A stretch of DNA of 64,000 nucleotides from Tsukamurella spumae (GTDB lineage: Bacteria; Actinomycetota; Actinomycetes; Mycobacteriales; Mycobacteriaceae). The stretch spans positions 34,398 through 98,397 of the forward strand of contig NZ_JAAXOQ010000017.1 in assembly GCF_012396015.1 (NCBI RefSeq). Direction: 5' to 3'. A program made the position numbers and the translations under genes. This document shows, in pieces, positions 17,861 through 28,046 of this stretch. The notes under the pieces were generated by a model that saw only the letters and a program-made list of their open reading frames with translations, was not told where the DNA came from and did not search any database. Positions within the stretch are counted from its first letter, which is position 1; every line of letters begins with the position of its first letter.

Positions 17861-17891
17861 TACACTTCCGGTTAGATAAGTTCTTCTAACC
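17861..17891 (+). promoter_or_regulatory. Promoter and operator of the MFS exporter gene
   Basis: A -10-like TACACT (17861-17866) is followed at once by the inverted repeat GGTTAGA (17870-17876) and TCTAACC (17885-17891) around an 8-bp centre. The repeat covers the predicted start of transcription, the classic place for a MarR- or TetR-type repressor. No repressor gene adjoins it. GTG 17906 follows 14 bases later. Confidence 0.55.
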
Positions 17892-17905
17892 AAAGGATCT
17901 CGCCG

Positions 17906-19612
17906 GTGGCCTACAAGTGGATCGCCCTGTCCAACACCACGTTGGGCATGCTGATCGCCACGATCAACAGCTCGATCGTCCTCATCGCACTGCCGGACAT
18001 CTTCAAGGGTATCCACCTCAACCCGCTCGAGCCGGGCAACACGAGCTACCTGCTGTGGATGATGATGGGCTTCCTCGTGGTCACCGCGGTGCTCGTGGTC
18101 GCGTTCGGCCGGCTCGGCGACATGTTCGGCCGGGCCCGCATGTACAACATGGGCTTCCTGATCTTCTCGGTGTCGTCGATCTTCCTGGCGGTCACGTGGT
18201 TCGACGGGCACGCCGCGGCACTGTGGCTCATCGGCTGGCGCGTCGTGCAGGGCATCGGCGGCGCCTTCCTCATGGCGAACAGCTCGGCGATCCTCACCGA
18301 CGCCTTCCCGCCCGACCAGCGCGGCCTCGCGCTGGGCATCAACAGCGTCGCCGCGATCGCCGGTTCCTTCCTCGGCCTGATCATCGGCGGCGTTCTCGCG
18401 CCGGTGAACTGGCATCTGATCTTCCTGGTCTCGGTGCCCTTCGGGGTGCTCGGCACCGTCTGGGCGTACCTCAAGCTCGAGGACCGAGGGGCCCGCGTGC
18501 CGGCGACCATGGATTGGTGGGGCAACCTGACCTTCGCGATCGGCCTCATCGCCGTACTGGTCGGCATCACCTACGGCATCCAGCCGTACGGCGGGCACGC
18601 GATGGGCTGGACCTCCCCGTTCGTGCTGTCCTGCCTCCTCGGCGGACTGGCGGTGCTGGCGGTGTTCTGTCTGATCGAGCTGCGGGCGCCCTCGCCGCTG
18701 TTCGACCTGCACCTGTTCCGCAACCGGGCCTTCGTGTGGGGCAATGTCGCGAACCTCTGCGGTTCGCTGGGGCGCGGCGGCCTGCAGTTCATGCTCATCA
18801 TCTGGCTGCAGGGGATCTGGCTGCCGCAGCACGGCTACGACTACACGCAGACCCCACTCTGGGCGGGCATCTACATGGTGCCGATGACCGTCGGATTCCT
18901 GCTCTCCGCACCGATCTCGGGCGCCCTGTCGGATCGGATCGGCGGCCGCGCACTGAGTTCCGCCGGCCTGATCATCACCGCACTGACCTTCCTCGCCCTG
19001 ATCGCCCTGCCCGTCGACTTCGCCTACTGGGCGTTCGCCCTGATCCTGTTCGTCAACGGTGTCGGCATGGGCATGTTCGGATCCCCCAACCGCGCCGTGG
19101 TGATGAACTCGCTGCCCGCCACGTCGCGCGGGTCGGGCTCGGGAATGATGACGACCTTCCAGAACTCCGCGATGGTGCTCTCGATCGGCCTGTTCTTCTC
19201 GCTGATGATCGCCGGCCTGTCGAGCTCCCTTCCGGGCGCCATGTCGACGGGGCTGCAGGCGAACGGCGTTCCCGCCCAGTACGCCTCGGAGATCGCGGCG
19301 CTCCCGCCGGTGGCGGTGCTGTTCGCGGCCTTCCTCGGCTACAACCCCGTCCGGGAGCTCCTCGGCCCGCACCTGTCGCAGCTGCACCTCACCGCCGAGC
19401 AGTCCCAGCACCTCACGGGCCTGCAGTTCTTCCCGCACCTGATCTCCGAGCCCTTCCGCTCGGGGCTGGAGCTCGCGTTCGGCTTCGCCGCGGTGGTGTG
19501 CCTCCTCGGCGCGGTCGCCTCCCTGCTCACGGGGAAGGGCGACGGTGCGCCCGTCGACATCGAGATCCTCGAGGCGGAGGCCGACGAGGTGGAGACGGCC
19601 GCCCGGTACTGA
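17906..19612 (+). CDS. MFS drug exporter, DHA2 family (14 TM)
   Basis: The 568-residue protein has about 14 membrane helices. The antiporter motif near helix 5 (GSFLGLIIGGVLAPVNWHLIF) is typical of DHA2 proton-drug antiporters, and motif A-type FGRLGDMFGRAR lies after helix 2. It should expel lipophilic compounds. GTG 17906 is chosen because it gives the cytoplasmic KWIALSNTTLGM start of the family and lies just after the operator. It converges with fdhF 22 bp away. Confidence 0.9.
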   Translation: MAYKWIALSNTTLGMLIATINSSIVLIALPDIFKGIHLNPLEPGNTSYLLWMMMGFLVVTAVLVVAFGRLGDMFGRARMYNMGFLIFSVSSIFLAVTWFDGHAAALWLIGWRVVQGIGGAFLMANSSAILTDAFPPDQRGLALGINSVAAIAGSFLGLIIGGVLAPVNWHLIFLVSVPFGVLGTVWAYLKLEDRGARVPATMDWWGNLTFAIGLIAVLVGITYGIQPYGGHAMGWTSPFVLSCLLGGLAVLAVFCLIELRAPSPLFDLHLFRNRAFVWGNVANLCGSLGRGGLQFMLIIWLQGIWLPQHGYDYTQTPLWAGIYMVPMTVGFLLSAPISGALSDRIGGRALSSAGLIITALTFLALIALPVDFAYWAFALILFVNGVGMGMFGSPNRAVVMNSLPATSRGSGSGMMTTFQNSAMVLSIGLFFSLMIAGLSSSLPGAMSTGLQANGVPAQYASEIAALPPVAVLFAAFLGYNPVRELLGPHLSQLHLTAEQSQHLTGLQFFPHLISEPFRSGLELAFGFAAVVCLLGAVASLLTGKGDGAPVDIEILEAEADEVETAARY

Positions 19613-19633
19613 CCCGGGTCGGCCGGACCGCGG

Positions 19634-21973
19634 CTACTCCGACTTGACCAGCCGCACCGCGATGTTCTTCATCAGCGGCTGGTCCGACTGGGTGCTGTAG
19701 TCGGCGATGCCGATCAATGCGTTCATCTCCGGCATGTACCCCGCCGCGGATCCCACGGGCAGGTCGTAGCGCAGTGCCCGGAACCGGCGCAGCGTGCGCT
19801 CCGAGCCGTCGCGCGAGGTGGAGGTGATGTCCACGAGGTCGCCCTCGGCGAGGCCGCGCGCGGCCATGTCGGCCTCGTTGAGGAAGATCAGCTCGCGGAG
19901 GTTCTTGATGCCGCGGTACCGATCGTTGGCCGAGTAGATCGTGGTGTTCCACTGATCGTGCGAGCGCATGGTGCCGAGGATGAGCACGTCCGCGTCCGCG
20001 GGGATCACGTTCGGCATCGGGGCCAGCGAGAAGTTCGCCCGGCCCGACGGCGTGCGGAAGTCCCGTTGGCGCGCGGGCTGCGGGATGCGGAACCCACCCG
20101 GGTTTTTGAGCAGCTCGTTGAAGCCCTCGAAGCCGGGGAGCACCTTCGCCATCACGTCGCGAATGCGGTCGTAGTCGTCGACATAGGACTGCCACGGCGT
20201 GCGGCTCTCCGGGAGCGTCGCCATCGCGATGCCGGCGATGATCGCGGGCTCGGAACGCAGGTTCGGCGACGCGGGGCGCCGCTTGCCGCGCGAGATGTGG
20301 ACCATGCTCATCGCGTCCTCGACGGTCTGCCCCTGCAAACCGGCGATCTGCTCGTCCTTCTCCGTGCGACCGAGGCAGGGCAGGATCACCGCCTGCCGCC
20401 CGTGCACCAGGTGGCTGCGGTTGAGCTTGGTGCTCACCTGCACGGTGAGCTCGGTCTTGCGGAGGCCGGCCGCGGTGTACGCGGTGTCGGGCGCGGCGAG
20501 CACGAAGTTGCCGCCCATCCCGACGAAGACCTTCACCCGGCCGTCGTTCATCGCCTCCACGGATTTGACGGTGTCGAGCCCGCCGACGCGCGGGGAGACG
20601 ATGCCGCACACCTCGTCGAGCTTGTCGATCCACGGCGGCGGACGGTGATCGATGCCGCAGGTGCGGTTTCCCTGCACGTTGCTGTGTCCGCGGATCGGCG
20701 ACGGGCCGGCGCCGGGGCGACCGATGTTGCCCCGCAGCAGAAGCAGGTTCGTGATCTCGCGGACCGTGTCGACGCCGTGCTCGTGCTGGGTGATGCCGAG
20801 GCACCACGCGATGATGGTCCTGCCCGAGTCGAGGTACACCTGGCCGGCCCGCCGGATCTCCGACTCGGGAAGCCCCGCCTGCGTGGTGATCTCGTCCCAG
20901 CTCGTGGCCGCGACGAGGTCGCGGTAGGCCTCGAACTCGGCGGTGTAATCGGCGAGGAAGTCGTGATCGAGCACGGTCGGATCGCTCTCGGCCGCCTCGA
21001 AGACGACCTTCGCCATGCCCCGCATGAGGGCCAGATCGCCGCCGGGGCGCACCTGAATGTTCATGTCCGAGACGGACGTCGCCTTGAACAGCGCCATGTC
21101 GATCATCTCGTGCGGCACGATCGTCTTCGTCGCGCCGGCCTCGACCAGCGGGTTGATGTGCACCACCTGCGCGCCGCGCCGCGTGGCGTCGGCCAGGGCG
21201 GTCAGCATCCGCGGCGCGTTGGACGCCGCGTTGACGCCCATGACGAACAGGGCGTCCGCCTCCTCCCAGTCGTCGAGGTCGCAGGTGCCCTTGCCGGTGC
21301 CGATCGACGCCGTCAGCGCCCGCCCCGACGCCTCGTGGCACATGTTCGAGCAGTCGGGCAGGTTGTTGGTGCCGAACTCTCGGGCCATCAGCTGATAGAG
21401 GAAGGTGGCCTCGTTGCTCAGCCGCCCGGAGGTGTAGAAGGACGCCTCGTTCGGGCTCGCCAGGCCCCGCAGCTCCCCGCCGATCAGGGCGAACGCGTCG
21501 TCCCAGCTGATCGGCACGTAGTGGTCGGTGGCCTCGTCGTAGACCATCGGCTCGGTCAGGCGCCCCTGGTCCTCGAGGTCGAAGTCGGTCCAATCGGCGA
21601 GCTCGGTCACGGAGTGCGCGGCGAAGAACTCGCGCCCCACCCGCTTGGGGGTCATCTCCCAGGTGACGTGTTTGACGCCGTTCTCGCAGAAGTCCAGCGT
21701 GAGCTTCTTGTCGTCCGGCCACGCGCAGCCGGGGCAATCGAACCCGGTGGGATGGTTCATGACGAACATCGAGTGGGTGCCGCGGATCAGCTCGCGCTGC
21801 TTCAAGAGGATGGCGCCCACGGACTTCGCGGCGCCCCAGGCCGCGGCCGCGTGGTGGTACGGCGAGCTGGACCAGGCACCGTCGGTCGCGGGCCCGAAGC
21901 CGCCCTGACGGGGAACGTCGGGCAGGAGGCCCGGCACGCGGGCCGGAGTCTGGGGCTGATTGTCCGTGGTCAT
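19634..21973 (-). CDS. FdhF/YdeP-type molybdopterin oxidoreductase
   Basis: The 779-residue protein belongs to the molybdopterin oxidoreductase superfamily. It has the YdeP-style [11 protein letters not shown] sequence near residue 80 in place of a normal CxxCxxxC cluster, an active-site region [14 protein letters not shown], and a C-terminal cofactor-binding domain ([15 protein letters not shown]). Relatives are annotated as formate dehydrogenase alpha subunits, but electron partners are absent and the true substrate is uncertain. It follows fdhD with a four-base overlap, so the sulfuration protein and its likely client are made together. Confidence 0.88.
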   Translation of the reverse strand: MTTDNQPQTPARVPGLLPDVPRQGGFGPATDGAWSSSPYHHAAAAWGAAKSVGAILLKQRELIRGTHSMFVMNHPTGFDCPGCAWPDDKKLTLDFCENGVKHVTWEMTPKRVGREFFAAHSVTELADWTDFDLEDQGRLTEPMVYDEATDHYVPISWDDAFALIGGELRGLASPNEASFYTSGRLSNEATFLYQLMAREFGTNNLPDCSNMCHEASGRALTASIGTGKGTCDLDDWEEADALFVMGVNAASNAPRMLTALADATRRGAQVVHINPLVEAGATKTIVPHEMIDMALFKATSVSDMNIQVRPGGDLALMRGMAKVVFEAAESDPTVLDHDFLADYTAEFEAYRDLVAATSWDEITTQAGLPESEIRRAGQVYLDSGRTIIAWCLGITQHEHGVDTVREITNLLLLRGNIGRPGAGPSPIRGHSNVQGNRTCGIDHRPPPWIDKLDEVCGIVSPRVGGLDTVKSVEAMNDGRVKVFVGMGGNFVLAAPDTAYTAAGLRKTELTVQVSTKLNRSHLVHGRQAVILPCLGRTEKDEQIAGLQGQTVEDAMSMVHISRGKRRPASPNLRSEPAIIAGIAMATLPESRTPWQSYVDDYDRIRDVMAKVLPGFEGFNELLKNPGGFRIPQPARQRDFRTPSGRANFSLAPMPNVIPADADVLILGTMRSHDQWNTTIYSANDRYRGIKNLRELIFLNEADMAARGLAEGDLVDITSTSRDGSERTLRRFRALRYDLPVGSAAGYMPEMNALIGIADYSTQSDQPLMKNIAVRLVKSE

Positions 21974-22815
21974 GTCCTGACTTCCTGACGTACTCGCTGG
22001 GGCTGGGAGTAGATGTTCATGTGGTCGCCGCGGACGAACCCGAGGAGGGTGAGGCCGGCCTCGTCGGCGAGCTCGACCGCGAGGGACGACGGCGCCGAGA
22101 CCGCGGACAGCACCGGAACGCCCGCCATGACGGCCTTCTGGACCAGCTCGAAGCTGGCGCGCCCCGACACCTGGAGGACCACTCCCCGCAGCGGCAGTCG
22201 GTCCTGCAGGAGCGCCCAGCCGATCACCTTGTCGACGGCGTTGTGCCGGCCCACGTCCTCGCGCAGCACGAGCAGCTCGCCGCTCGCGACATCGAACAGG
22301 CCGGCCGCGTGCAGGCCGCCCGTCTTGTCGAACACGGCCTGCTCCGCGCGCAGTCGGTCCGGCAGGGCCACCACCTGTTCGGGTTCGACGGTGACCGGGT
22401 CCGTCCGAACGTCGAACCGGGACACCGTGCGCACCGCGTCGATGCTCGCCTTACCGCACATCCCGCACGAACTGGTGGTGTAGAAGTTGCGAGTCACGTC
22501 CGGCGCCGGCGGGGCGACGCCCACCGCGAGCGCGATGTCGAGCACGTTGTACTCGTTGATCTCGCCGCCCGTGCCGGGACCACCGCAGTGGATCGCGGAG
22601 CGGATGTCCTCGGCGGCGCCGATCACGCCCTCGGAGACGAGGAAACCGGCCGCGAGCTCGACATCGTGCCCGGGCGTGCGCATGGTCACGACGAGGGGCC
22701 TTCCCGCAACGCGGATCTCGAGCGGTTCCTCGACGGCGAGCGAATCGATGCGCCGTACCGGTTCCGCGCCGAGCGCGGCCCGTATCACCGCCCGACGCAC
22801 CGTGATCCGACCCAT
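21970..22815 (-). CDS. fdhD: Formate dehydrogenase accessory sulfurtransferase FdhD
   Basis: The 281-residue protein carries the sulfur-carrying Cys pair in [10 protein letters not shown] and the C-terminal [19 protein letters not shown] signature. FdhD passes sulfur to the molybdenum cofactor of formate-dehydrogenase-type enzymes. ATG 22815 is preferred to an upstream in-frame ATG because conserved sequence starts there (GRITVRRAV). It is the first gene of the pair with fdhF. Confidence 0.93.
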   Translation of the reverse strand: MGRITVRRAVIRAALGAEPVRRIDSLAVEEPLEIRVAGRPLVVTMRTPGHDVELAAGFLVSEGVIGAAEDIRSAIHCGGPGTGGEINEYNVLDIALAVGVAPPAPDVTRNFYTTSSCGMCGKASIDAVRTVSRFDVRTDPVTVEPEQVVALPDRLRAEQAVFDKTGGLHAAGLFDVASGELLVLREDVGRHNAVDKVIGWALLQDRLPLRGVVLQVSGRASFELVQKAVMAGVPVLSAVSAPSSLAVELADEAGLTLLGFVRGDHMNIYSQPQRVRQEVRT

Positions 22816-22872
22816 GTCCCTGACGCTACACCCGCCGCCGGACGGGTGACACGGCATCGTCGAGCGCGCGAT

Positions 22873-23637
22873 TCAGGCCCGGCCGTCGGCGTCGTCGGCA
22901 GCGCAGGTCCGGCCCTCCGCGGCCACCTTGTGCTCCTGCAGCGCCTGGTCGAGCGCGGCGTCCAGCGCCCGGTCGAGGGCGGCATGGGCGTTCTCGGTGC
23001 CCGCACGGCGCATGGTGCCGATCAGGCCCACGGCCCACGCCATCTCCTCGTCCGACGAGGGCAGCCACCCCGGACCGCGCACCCGGTCGACCTCGTCGTG
23101 CGCGGCGCCGATGAGAATCTCGGCGACCTCCGCCATCTTCGCGGTGAACCGCCGGTGCACGTCGACGAGCACCGCCAGGTCCATCCCCTTGCCCACGAGC
23201 CGTGCGAGGTTGCCCACGATCTGCGCGTCGGCCGCCTCGTACCGCCCCGGCTCGTCGGTCTCGGCGAGCACGCCCGCGTCGACGAGGGAGGCGAGCGCGG
23301 CATCGTCGAGCGGACCGAGCCGCTCCTGCAGGGCCTCGCGGTCCAGCACGGGTCGGCGCGTGCTGGCCCACGGTTCGTCGATGATCTCGGCGAGGTCCAG
23401 TGCGTCGCCGATGCGGGCACCGGGATTGGTGAGGAAGGTCGCGATGTGCCCCAGCGTGAAGCCCTTGCCCAGCAACTTGTTGATCGCCAAGAGGTTCCGC
23501 ACGTGCTTCTCGGTGTAGATCGCGACCCGGCCGCGGCGCAGAGGTTTCGGCAGCAGTCCGCGCTCCTGATAACCCCGGATGTTGCGCGTCGTGGTCCCGG
23601 ACACGCGGGCCAGGTCGTCGATCCGGTACTCGGTCAT
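22873..23637 (-). CDS. MerR-family transcription regulator
   Basis: The 254-residue protein starts with a MerR winged helix: YRIDDLARVSGTTTRNIRGYQERGLLP followed by RGRVAIYTEKHVRNL. The long C-terminal part is helical, lacks the metal-binding cysteines of MerR itself and is probably an effector domain. It follows the monooxygenase gene by ten bases on the same strand. That makes it the likely regulator of the monooxygenase-esterase operon and perhaps of the divergent reductase at 28047. An ATG three codons upstream is also possible. Confidence 0.85.
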   Translation of the reverse strand: MTEYRIDDLARVSGTTTRNIRGYQERGLLPKPLRRGRVAIYTEKHVRNLLAINKLLGKGFTLGHIATFLTNPGARIGDALDLAEIIDEPWASTRRPVLDREALQERLGPLDDAALASLVDAGVLAETDEPGRYEAADAQIVGNLARLVGKGMDLAVLVDVHRRFTAKMAEVAEILIGAAHDEVDRVRGPGWLPSSDEEMAWAVGLIGTMRRAGTENAHAALDRALDAALDQALQEHKVAAEGRTCAADDADGRA

Positions 23638-23647
23638 GCTCGGCATG

Positions 23648-25132
23648 CTATCCGGCCGTCGCGGCGCTGCTCGCCTCCTCGTGCACGAGTATCCGGTAGT
23701 CCTGCAGGTCGACGGTGCGCAGCTGCCCCACGTACTGCGAGGCGAAGCCGGGGTACATGGTGGCGTTGAAGCCGTCGTCGGTGAGGTACCAGCTGCTGCA
23801 GCCGGAGTTCCAGGTGGTCGAGGTGAGCCGGCGCTGGATGTCCCGGTTGTACTCCTCCTGCACCTCGGCACGCACGTCGAGCGCCTTCCAGCCGTTGCCG
23901 ATCAGCTGCGCGATCGCGTCGGTGATGTAGTCGATCTGCGCCTCCATGTAGACCAGCGCCGAGCTGTGCCCAGGGCCCGAGTTGGGGCCGAAGGTGACGT
24001 ACAGGTTCGGATACCCGGAGACCGCGACGCTGCGGTAGGCGTAGGCGCCGCCGCTCCACTCGTCCGCCAGCACGCGGCCGTCCAGCCCGGTGACGGGGAT
24101 CGGCGAGCCGGTCTTGGAGACGTCGAATCCGGTGGCGAACACGATGCAGTCGAATCGGTGTTCCACGCCCTCGACGGTGCGGATCCCCTGCGGGGCGATC
24201 CGCGCGATGGGCCAGGTGACCAGCGTGCAGTTCTCGCGCTGCAGCGCCGGGTAGTAGTCGCTGGTCATGAGGAGGCGCTTGCAGCCCGCGGCGAAGTCCG
24301 GGGTGAGCTGACGACGCAGCCACCGATCGCGCACCTGCAGCCGCAGGTGCAGCTTGCTGACGGCCTCCACGACACGGGTCAGCGGGGTGTTCCAGACGAC
24401 GCCCAGCGCGACCGACTCGTGCCCCCAGAACCAGAGGGCGCGCGCGAGCTGCTGGGCGCCGGGGATCCTCCGATAGATCGACTTGGTGAATTCACCCGTC
24501 TCGGTGTTGATCCGGGGCAGCACCCAGCCGGGGGTGCGTTGGAAGACCTTGACCGAGGCGGCCTGCTGCACCAGCTCGGGCACGATCTGGACGCCGCTGG
24601 CACCGGTGCCGACGACGGCCACCTTCTTGCCGGTGAAGTCGTAGTCGTGGTCCCACCGGGCGCTGTGGATCTTGTGGCCCTCGTAGTCCTCGATGCCGCG
24701 GATCGCGGGGAAGGAGCAGTTGGCGAGGGGGCCGGAGGCGATGATGACGGCGCGGGCGCGTTCGGGCTCCCGGCCCTCGAAGGAGATGGTCCACTCCCCC
24801 GCGGTGGCGTCGTAGACCACTCCCGTCACGGTGTGCTCGAACCGGATGTGCGGTGCGACGCCCGAGGATTCGACCATCCCGTCGATGTACTGGAGGATCT
24901 CGGCACTGCCCGAGTAGGTGTGCGACCAGTCGGGATTGGGGGCGAAGCTGTACGAGTACAGGCGCGAGGGGATGTCGCACGCCGCTCCCGGGTAGGTGTT
25001 GTCCCGCCAGGTCCCGCCCACGCGGGTGTCACGCTCGAAGACGAGGTAGTCGTCGATCCCCTTGTCCTGGAGTCGGATGGCGGCGCCGATGCCGGCGAAG
25101 CCGGCGCCGATGATGGCTACTGAGATGGTCAT
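23648..25132 (-). CDS. Baeyer-Villiger-type flavin monooxygenase
   Basis: The 494-residue protein has GAGFAGIGAAIRL for FAD, a GGTWRDNTYPGAACDIPS segment and the Baeyer-Villiger fingerprint YEGHKIHSARWDHD near residue 150. The NADPH motif GTGASGVQIVPEL follows. It should insert oxygen into ketones or hydroxylate hydrophobic compounds with NADPH and oxygen. It lies between the diiron protein gene and merR on one strand. With the SDR and esterase it could turn an alcohol into a ketone, an ester and then hydrolysis products, which is an inference. A paralogue is at 1-631. Confidence 0.9.
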   Translation of the reverse strand: MTISVAIIGAGFAGIGAAIRLQDKGIDDYLVFERDTRVGGTWRDNTYPGAACDIPSRLYSYSFAPNPDWSHTYSGSAEILQYIDGMVESSGVAPHIRFEHTVTGVVYDATAGEWTISFEGREPERARAVIIASGPLANCSFPAIRGIEDYEGHKIHSARWDHDYDFTGKKVAVVGTGASGVQIVPELVQQAASVKVFQRTPGWVLPRINTETGEFTKSIYRRIPGAQQLARALWFWGHESVALGVVWNTPLTRVVEAVSKLHLRLQVRDRWLRRQLTPDFAAGCKRLLMTSDYYPALQRENCTLVTWPIARIAPQGIRTVEGVEHRFDCIVFATGFDVSKTGSPIPVTGLDGRVLADEWSGGAYAYRSVAVSGYPNLYVTFGPNSGPGHSSALVYMEAQIDYITDAIAQLIGNGWKALDVRAEVQEEYNRDIQRRLTSTTWNSGCSSWYLTDDGFNATMYPGFASQYVGQLRTVDLQDYRILVHEEASSAATAG

Positions 25133-25149
25133 GGCTGGAGGTGTCCTCG

Positions 25150-26073
25150 TCAGGCGGTGGGCTCGTAGGTCAGTTCCTGCGACCAGGTGGGGGTGCGGTG
25201 CACCAGCGGGAAGGGGATGAGGGCGGTCGCCTTCACCAGCGTGTCCGCGGGCACGTGGTAGAGCCGGTTGGTGCGGTTGATCACCCAGCCGCCGTGCCAG
25301 GCGACCACGCGGAACATGGGCAGCCGCTTGATGTACTCGCTGCGGTCGCCGGCGGCGCGGTAGCGCTTCATGGCGCCGTACAGCCGCTCCTCGTCGACGC
25401 CCATCTCGACGATGTTGTCGCGCATCTTGTTCAGCAGCGGGACGTAGCTGAGGAAGCCGATGAGCAGCGACGGCTTGACCCAGCCGCCGACGAAGTCGAT
25501 GGTCCGCTTGCGCAGGTCCGCGTGGCCCAGCATGTCCATGACCTCGAAATCGACAGCCAGGTGGCGGGACTCGTCGGCGTTGATCCGCTTGAACACCTCC
25601 TGCGCGATCGGGTCCTTCACCTCGTCGGTGATGAACTTGATCAGGGCGCCGTCGAGCGCGACCTCCAGCATCGGGATGACGGTGCCGAGGAAGGAGAGCG
25701 ACATGCCGTCGGAGTGCTGGTCGAGCCAGTTGATCACGAGCTGCACGTTGATGTTCGGCGACGGGATCTCGTCATCGTCGAGCATGCCCCACCGGCGCAT
25801 GAGGGCGAGCTCCGCGTTGGCGTGCTTCTGCTCCTCGGCGTGGAAGTGCTCGTAGATGCTCTTGAGGGTCGGGGTCGGGGCCTTGCGCGCCATGGCCGCG
25901 AAGCCGCGGGCGCCCACGTTCTCGATCCACATCAGGTCGGACAGGAAGGGCTTGAGCTTGGCGTGCAGCTCTGGGTCGATGAGCTCGGCGCCCGGTGCAT
26001 CCCAATCGATGTCGGCGAGGGCCCACTGCCGGTCCTTGATCATCTGCAGCATGTTGTCGAGATCCATGGCCAT
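25150..26073 (-). CDS. PF10118 metal-dependent hydrolase-type diiron protein
   Basis: The 307-residue, all-helical protein has two ExxH-type pairs, EEQKHANAE and NADESRHLAVDFE, arranged as in ferritin-like diiron proteins. The family is named metal-dependent hydrolase (PF10118), but the ligand pattern would suit an oxygenase or oxidase. It is found beside flavin monooxygenases, SDRs and lipases in other mycolata, as I recall. A 2Fe-2S reductase encoded divergently at 28047 is a plausible electron donor. The start MAMDL follows GGAACACC. Confidence 0.78.
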   Translation of the reverse strand: MAMDLDNMLQMIKDRQWALADIDWDAPGAELIDPELHAKLKPFLSDLMWIENVGARGFAAMARKAPTPTLKSIYEHFHAEEQKHANAELALMRRWGMLDDDEIPSPNINVQLVINWLDQHSDGMSLSFLGTVIPMLEVALDGALIKFITDEVKDPIAQEVFKRINADESRHLAVDFEVMDMLGHADLRKRTIDFVGGWVKPSLLIGFLSYVPLLNKMRDNIVEMGVDEERLYGAMKRYRAAGDRSEYIKRLPMFRVVAWHGGWVINRTNRLYHVPADTLVKATALIPFPLVHRTPTWSQELTYEPTA

Positions 26074-26108
26074 GAGGTGTTCCTTTCGGTGGCGGGTGAC
26101 GATCGGGG

Positions 26109-26963
26109 TCAGGACGAGGGCAGGAGGCGGCTGAGCAGCCCGAGCCCACGGACGTACGGCGTCGGGAAGTGACGCTTGAGGTGCCAGATGACGTTCGCGT
26201 CGAGCTGCGGCACCACGTAGAGCCGACCGAGGTCGAGCGCATCGAGGGTCTGCGCGGCGACGCCGTCGGGCGAGATGCCGGTGAACTTCATGAGGGTGCC
26301 GGCGAGATTCTTACTGCCGTCGGTGATCCGGCCGTCGCGGGCGACATTGGTCTTGACGAAGGTCGGGCACAGCACCGTCACGTTCACGCCGGTTCCGGCG
26401 AGCTCGGCGGCGAGCGTCTCGGACAGCGACATGACCCCCGCCTTGGAGACGTTGTACGGGCCCATCGATGGCGCGGCCGCGAAGCCGGCTGCGGAGGCGA
26501 CGTTGATGATGCCGCCGCGGCCCGCCTCGCGGAGCATCGGCGCGAACAGCTCACAGCCGTGCACCACGCCCCAGAGGTTGATGCCGAGGGCCCAGTCCCA
26601 GTCGTCGAGCCCGACCTCGCCGACGGGGCGACCGCCGATCCCGACGCCGGCATTGTTGATCACGAGCGTCGGCGGACCGTCGAAGACGGTGCGGGCGAAG
26701 GCCGCCAGGGTCTCGACGGCTGCCCGGTCGGCCACGTCGACGGTGGCGGCGTGCGCCGTTGCGCCCCGGGCCTCGATGAGGGCGACGGTCTCCTTCGCCC
26801 GGGCGGGGTCGATGTCGGCGCAGACGATCTCGCCGCCGCGGCGCGCGAGATCGAGTGCGAAGGAGCGGCCGATGCCGCTGCCGGCGCCGGTGACGACGGC
26901 CTTGGCATCGGCGGTGATCGGGTCGCGGACGAGGTGGTGCAGCAGTCGGTCGATGCCCAACAT
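26109..26963 (-). CDS. Short-chain dehydrogenase/reductase (SadH-like)
   Basis: The 284-residue protein has TGAGSGIGRSFAL near residue 25, the NNAG motif, catalytic Ser in INVASAAG and the YNVSK active site. The N-terminal extension of about 20 residues before the Rossmann strand, and the context with LipR-like esterase and FMO genes, recall SadH of the mymA operon. It probably interconverts alcohols and ketones with NAD(P). It overlaps the esterase stop codon by one base (TGATG). Confidence 0.87.
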   Translation of the reverse strand: MLGIDRLLHHLVRDPITADAKAVVTGAGSGIGRSFALDLARRGGEIVCADIDPARAKETVALIEARGATAHAATVDVADRAAVETLAAFARTVFDGPPTLVINNAGVGIGGRPVGEVGLDDWDWALGINLWGVVHGCELFAPMLREAGRGGIINVASAAGFAAAPSMGPYNVSKAGVMSLSETLAAELAGTGVNVTVLCPTFVKTNVARDGRITDGSKNLAGTLMKFTGISPDGVAAQTLDALDLGRLYVVPQLDANVIWHLKRHFPTPYVRGLGLLSRLLPSS

Positions 26964-27958
26964 CAGGAGGCCTCCGAATCGGTGTGAGCCGCGGTAGCGG
27001 CGGTGGGATCGCTGTCGAGCCCCGCGAGGAAGTCGCGTACCCGCAGGAGCGCGGCGTCGGCCTGGGGCGCGAGCCGGGGCAACGCCTGGAAGACGTGCAT
27101 GAGACCGGGCCAGATCTCCAGCGTGCTGGCAGCTCCGTGCGCGCGGAGCTCCGCATCGAGGTGGCGGGCGTCGGCGGACAGCATCTCGGCGCCGCCGACC
27201 TGGATCAAGAAGGGCGGGAGCCGATCCGCATGCCGGAGGTCGAGCCGCAGGCGGGGATGGGCCGGATCCACTCCCTCCGTGTAGAGGTCGACGAGGCGCC
27301 TCGCCGCGGCCGCGGAGATCGCGGGGTCGCGTCGGACGCGCTCCTGCCGGGCCGCGAGCGTGAAGGTGAGGTCGATGAGCGGCGAGAACAGGACGGCCGC
27401 GGCCGGCTGCGCCTGTTCGGTGGCCGCGCGGTGCAGCAGCAGGTCGCCGATCAGGTGACCACCCGCGGAGTCACCCGCGATGACGAGGTCCTCGGCCGCG
27501 TATCCCTGAGTGAGCAGCCAGGCGAAACCCGCCGCGACATCGTCCGCGGCGGTCGGGAAACGATGCTCGGGCGCGAGGCGGTAGTCCACGACGAAGACCG
27601 GCAGTCCCGTGGTCTCGGACAGCCGCGCGGCCAGACTCCGGTGCGTGCGCGCCGAGCAGATCGCGTAGGCGCTGCCGTGCACGTAGTAGACCGCGCGTCG
27701 GCCGCGGGTCACGCCCGGGCCGAGCACCCACTCCCCACGCACCGGGCCCCGTACGGCGGTCACCGTCGTGCCGCCGGGGGTGGAGCCGAGCACCCCCATG
27801 ATCGACGCGACGAGGCCCCGTGCGATCCGGATGCCGACCGCGTTCATGGGGATCAGGCCGCTGGTGACGCCCAGCCCGTAGCGGGTCAGGAACGCCGCGG
27901 CGTCGGACCGCGGCGTCGAGGCCGACGGGACCGGCGGGGCCGGAGTCGTTGTTCGCAT
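26963..27958 (-). CDS. Alpha/beta hydrolase, hormone-sensitive-lipase type (LipR-like)
   Basis: The 331-residue protein shows the oxyanion-hole block YYVHGSAY, where the usual HGG is HGS, and the nucleophile elbow GDSAGG. A C-terminal His in PGLMHVFQ completes the triad. The N-terminal 80 residues form the cap. It should hydrolyse esters of short or medium chains, including esters that a Baeyer-Villiger enzyme might produce. ATG 27958 directly faces the divergent reductase promoter, making this the first gene of the five-gene minus-strand unit. Confidence 0.87.
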   Translation of the reverse strand: MRTTTPAPPVPSASTPRSDAAAFLTRYGLGVTSGLIPMNAVGIRIARGLVASIMGVLGSTPGGTTVTAVRGPVRGEWVLGPGVTRGRRAVYYVHGSAYAICSARTHRSLAARLSETTGLPVFVVDYRLAPEHRFPTAADDVAAGFAWLLTQGYAAEDLVIAGDSAGGHLIGDLLLHRAATEQAQPAAAVLFSPLIDLTFTLAARQERVRRDPAISAAAARRLVDLYTEGVDPAHPRLRLDLRHADRLPPFLIQVGGAEMLSADARHLDAELRAHGAASTLEIWPGLMHVFQALPRLAPQADAALLRVRDFLAGLDSDPTAATAAHTDSEAS

Positions 27959-27987
27959 GACATACACACCATCAGCAATCGCGCCAG

Positions 27988-28017
27988 TTGTCAATGGCAC
28001 AGTTATCGATGTAGCGT
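27988..28017 (+). promoter_or_regulatory. Candidate promoter of the second 2Fe-2S reductase
   Basis: TTGTCA (27988-27993) and TAGCGT (28012-28017) are 18 bp apart on the plus strand, and GAAGGAG precedes GTG 28047. The stretch also serves the divergent esterase gene, so this 88-bp gap probably holds the control site for both units. No clear palindrome is seen. Confidence 0.4.
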
Positions 28018-28046
28018 CCGGGAACCCGACGAAGGAGCAGGACACC

